A stretch of 64,000 bases of DNA, from NCBI GenBank assembly GCA_013368325.1, contig JAACJK010000177.1, positions 1 to 64,000 on the forward strand, read 5' to 3'. This DNA comes from Ephemerocybe angulata. Taxonomy: Eukaryota > Basidiomycota > Agaricomycetes > Agaricales > Psathyrellaceae. The translations under genes were made by a program, and so were the position numbers. Position 1 is the stretch's first letter. Each line of letters starts with the position of its first letter. Positions 62,352 through 64,000 of the stretch are shown here, piece after piece. The notes under the pieces are model-generated. The model was given only the letters and a program-made list of their open reading frames with translations, had not been told where the DNA came from and did no database searches.

Positions 62352-64000
62352 TCAAAGGTGGAACTCCGCAACGGCTTCAGCTGCGTTCCCAAGGTTGGCG
62401 AGGGGTTCCCAAGAGTTCTCGCTGTCGTTGTAGCCCTTCCAGCTGATGAGGTATTCAACCCAGCGCTTTCGTCCACGCTTGACCTCCCTACTATCCAGCA
62501 CGTCCTGGACTTCAAACTCTGTCCCATCCTCGAGTTCAACAGGCTCTGGTGGGGGAGGTAGGATGCCGTTGGTGTCGTTCCCTTTCCAGGGACTAAGCTT
62601 GTCGACGTGGAAGACAGGATGGAGGCGGGATAGAGACGGAGGGAGTGCGAGACGGTAGTCAAGGTCGCCGACCTTCTCAATGACCTTGTAGGGGCCGAGC
62701 TGGAAGTCCCCAAGCTTTCGAGTGGGCACCTTGATGTTGATGTTCTTGGCGCTGAGCCAGACGTAGTCATCTACGGCGAAGGTGTGTGCTGTCCGCTTCC
62801 CAGCTTCGAAGGTTGTCTTCTGGCGGGCTTTCTCCATTCGTAAGGCTGCTTCAACGTCTTTCCGGGTGTCCAGAAGGTCTTGGATGCGTTCGTCGACACC
62901 GCGGACCCCAGTGGTAGCGCCGATGGGAATGTTGAAGTGGGGGGAGTAGCCGTAGATAACCTCGAAGGGGGAGCGATTATGAGCAGAATGGATGCGGGAG
63001 TTGATGACGAACTCAGCCATGGGGAGGTGCTGGTCCCAATCGTCCTGTCGTCGACTGACATAGAAGCGAAGGTGCTTCTCAACTTCCTGGTTTGCGCGCT
63101 CGGTCTGGCCGTTGGCCTGAGGGTGGTATGCCGTCGTGAGGTTGGATCCAATCCCAAGGCGTTGAAGGAGAGTGCGCATGACATTAGAGGCGAACTGGGG
63201 CCCTCGGTCGCTGATGAAACGAAGGGGCAAACTGTGGAGGCGGAAGATCTCTCGGTAGTAGATGTCGACGACGCCTTCAGTCGAGATGGTGGAGGAGCAG
63301 GGGAGTGCGTGGATCTGCTTGGTGAAGAAGTCGGTGAAGACGATGACTGCATCGAATCCATGGGCAGGTGGTAGCTGTGTGATGAGGTCAACTCCAACAG
63401 CCTCCCAAGGGCCTCCGGGGACGTCCATGGGCTGGGTGAGGGCACGAGGGTGCTGGGCATGCTTGCGTCGGGCACAGAGGTCGCAGCCTTCGACGTACTT
63501 CTTCACAAAAGCACACATCGTGGGCCACCAGTACAACCGCTCGACCCGTTCGAGGGTTGCATGGTTCCCAGGATGGCCTGAAGTGGGGTCATCGTGGCAC
63601 TTCTTTACCACCTCTCACCGGAGTTCCTCGTCTGCTGGGACGTATACCTTGCCTCTGAACCGTACTAACCCATTCTCCTCTGTCCACTCGGTCAACCCGT
63701 TGACGAGTTTCTGGGGACCAAACTTGCACAGCTTCTCTAGCCCGCCCAAGACCACAGATTCGCGTGCACTCGCACGACGAATTCGGTCTTCGAGGGGGTT
63801 GGTGAACTGGGAAGCGGCCGCGAGTTTGGCAAAGTGTTCAGGGCGGAGGACAGTGCGCTGGGTGTTGTCGTCAGAGTCCGAGACGTGGTGGTGGGGCATG
63901 CGTGAGAGGGGGTCAGCTTGGGTGTTAGCGGCACCCGGGCGGTGTTCGAGACGGAAGTCGAAGCGAGAGAGGTACAGGGCCCATCTCGCCTGTCGTCGTG
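62352..64000 (-). pseudogene. pol: chromovirus 2 pol, C-terminal part, one in-frame stop
   Basis: From the window edge: the end of RNase H (ARWALYLSRFDFRLEHRPGA, ADPLSRM), a linker, then an in-frame TGA at 63615-63617 between ADEELR and EVVKKCHDDPTSG. The integrase follows: zinc region (HDDPTSGHPGNH... CDLCARRKH), VGVDLIT, SDRGPQF and GQTERANQEVEKHL as the D, D, E triad. LALPPSLSRLHPVFHVDKL comes next, and a chromodomain (FEVQDVLDSREV, WVEYLISWKGYNDSENSWEP) closes it. The stop fits a CGA-to-TGA change. Otherwise the frame is clean. The integrase would insert cDNA, the chromodomain would choose the chromatin. Confidence 0.88.

Larger units (their letters stand above)
61744..64000 (-). mobile_element. 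Ty3/gypsy chromovirus 2, 3' part, cut by the window edge
   Basis: On the minus strand: end of RNase H, integrase and chromodomain, a polypurine tract (AGGAGGGGGGTAA), then the 3' LTR (TGTCGTGAAC...TTGCCACA). The 550-bp LTR is the same family as the solo LTR at 3481-4029 and in the same orientation. The 5' half of the element lies beyond 64000. Confidence 0.9.

Overview
The window is nuclear DNA of a filamentous basidiomycete, most likely an Agaricomycete. Genes are split by short GT-AG introns of about 46-58 bases. The repeats are fungal types: a Tad1-like LINE, chromodomain Ty3/gypsy elements, Ty1/copia, hAT, PIF/Harbinger and a KDZ-like fragment. Nothing looks bacterial, viral or organellar. 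Most of the 64 kb is transposable elements in different states of decay, many inserted into one another, with a few small host genes and broken host genes between them. This suits a gene-poor, heterochromatin-like compartment.

Layout. 0.4-2.5 kb: decayed PIF/Harbinger element with a frameshifted DDE transposase and a convergent Myb/SANT-like gene. 2.7-4.7 kb: KDZ-like gene remnant cut by a solo gypsy LTR. 4.9-5.3 kb: four copies of a composite palindrome motif. 6.51-15.74 kb: full-length LINE with a perfect 17-bp target duplication and a 39-base poly(A) tail; ORF2 is intact, ORF1 carries three frame breaks. 15.88-22.92 kb: chromovirus with 370-bp LTRs, gag, pol and a third zinc-knuckle ORF, but no target duplication. 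22.9-29.9 kb: mostly unrecognised DNA with one coiled-coil pseudogene and a dispersed repeat. 29.9-31.7 kb: small host cluster with one ubiquitin-like-domain gene and two tandem paralogous secreted proteins. 32.5-39.1 kb: decayed copia element holding three nested insertions (two solo LTRs and a hAT-type MITE), all with clean target duplications. 39.25-44.34 kb: hAT transposon with an uninterrupted 10-exon transposase (902 aa), terminal repeats and a perfect 8-bp duplication. 45.7-47.45 kb: broken copy of the pyruvate dehydrogenase E1 alpha gene. 48.7-51.2 kb: TPR-protein and gypsy remnants. 54.7-59.7 kb: a divergent pair of intron-rich genes of unknown function, one with an RNase H1 N-terminal-like module. 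60.3-61.6 kb: minisatellite-like DNA packed with GGTG(C/T)AT. 61.7-64.0 kb: 3' end of a second chromovirus on the minus strand, running off the window.

The elements form a time series. The copia element was disabled and used as a landing site several times, the Harbinger and KDZ genes are old, and the LINE and hAT have fresh-looking boundaries. The best leads for undescribed biology are the third ORF of the chromovirus, the divergent gene pair at 54.7-59.7 kb, the tandem secreted proteins with dibasic sites, and the composite palindrome array at 4.9-5.3 kb.
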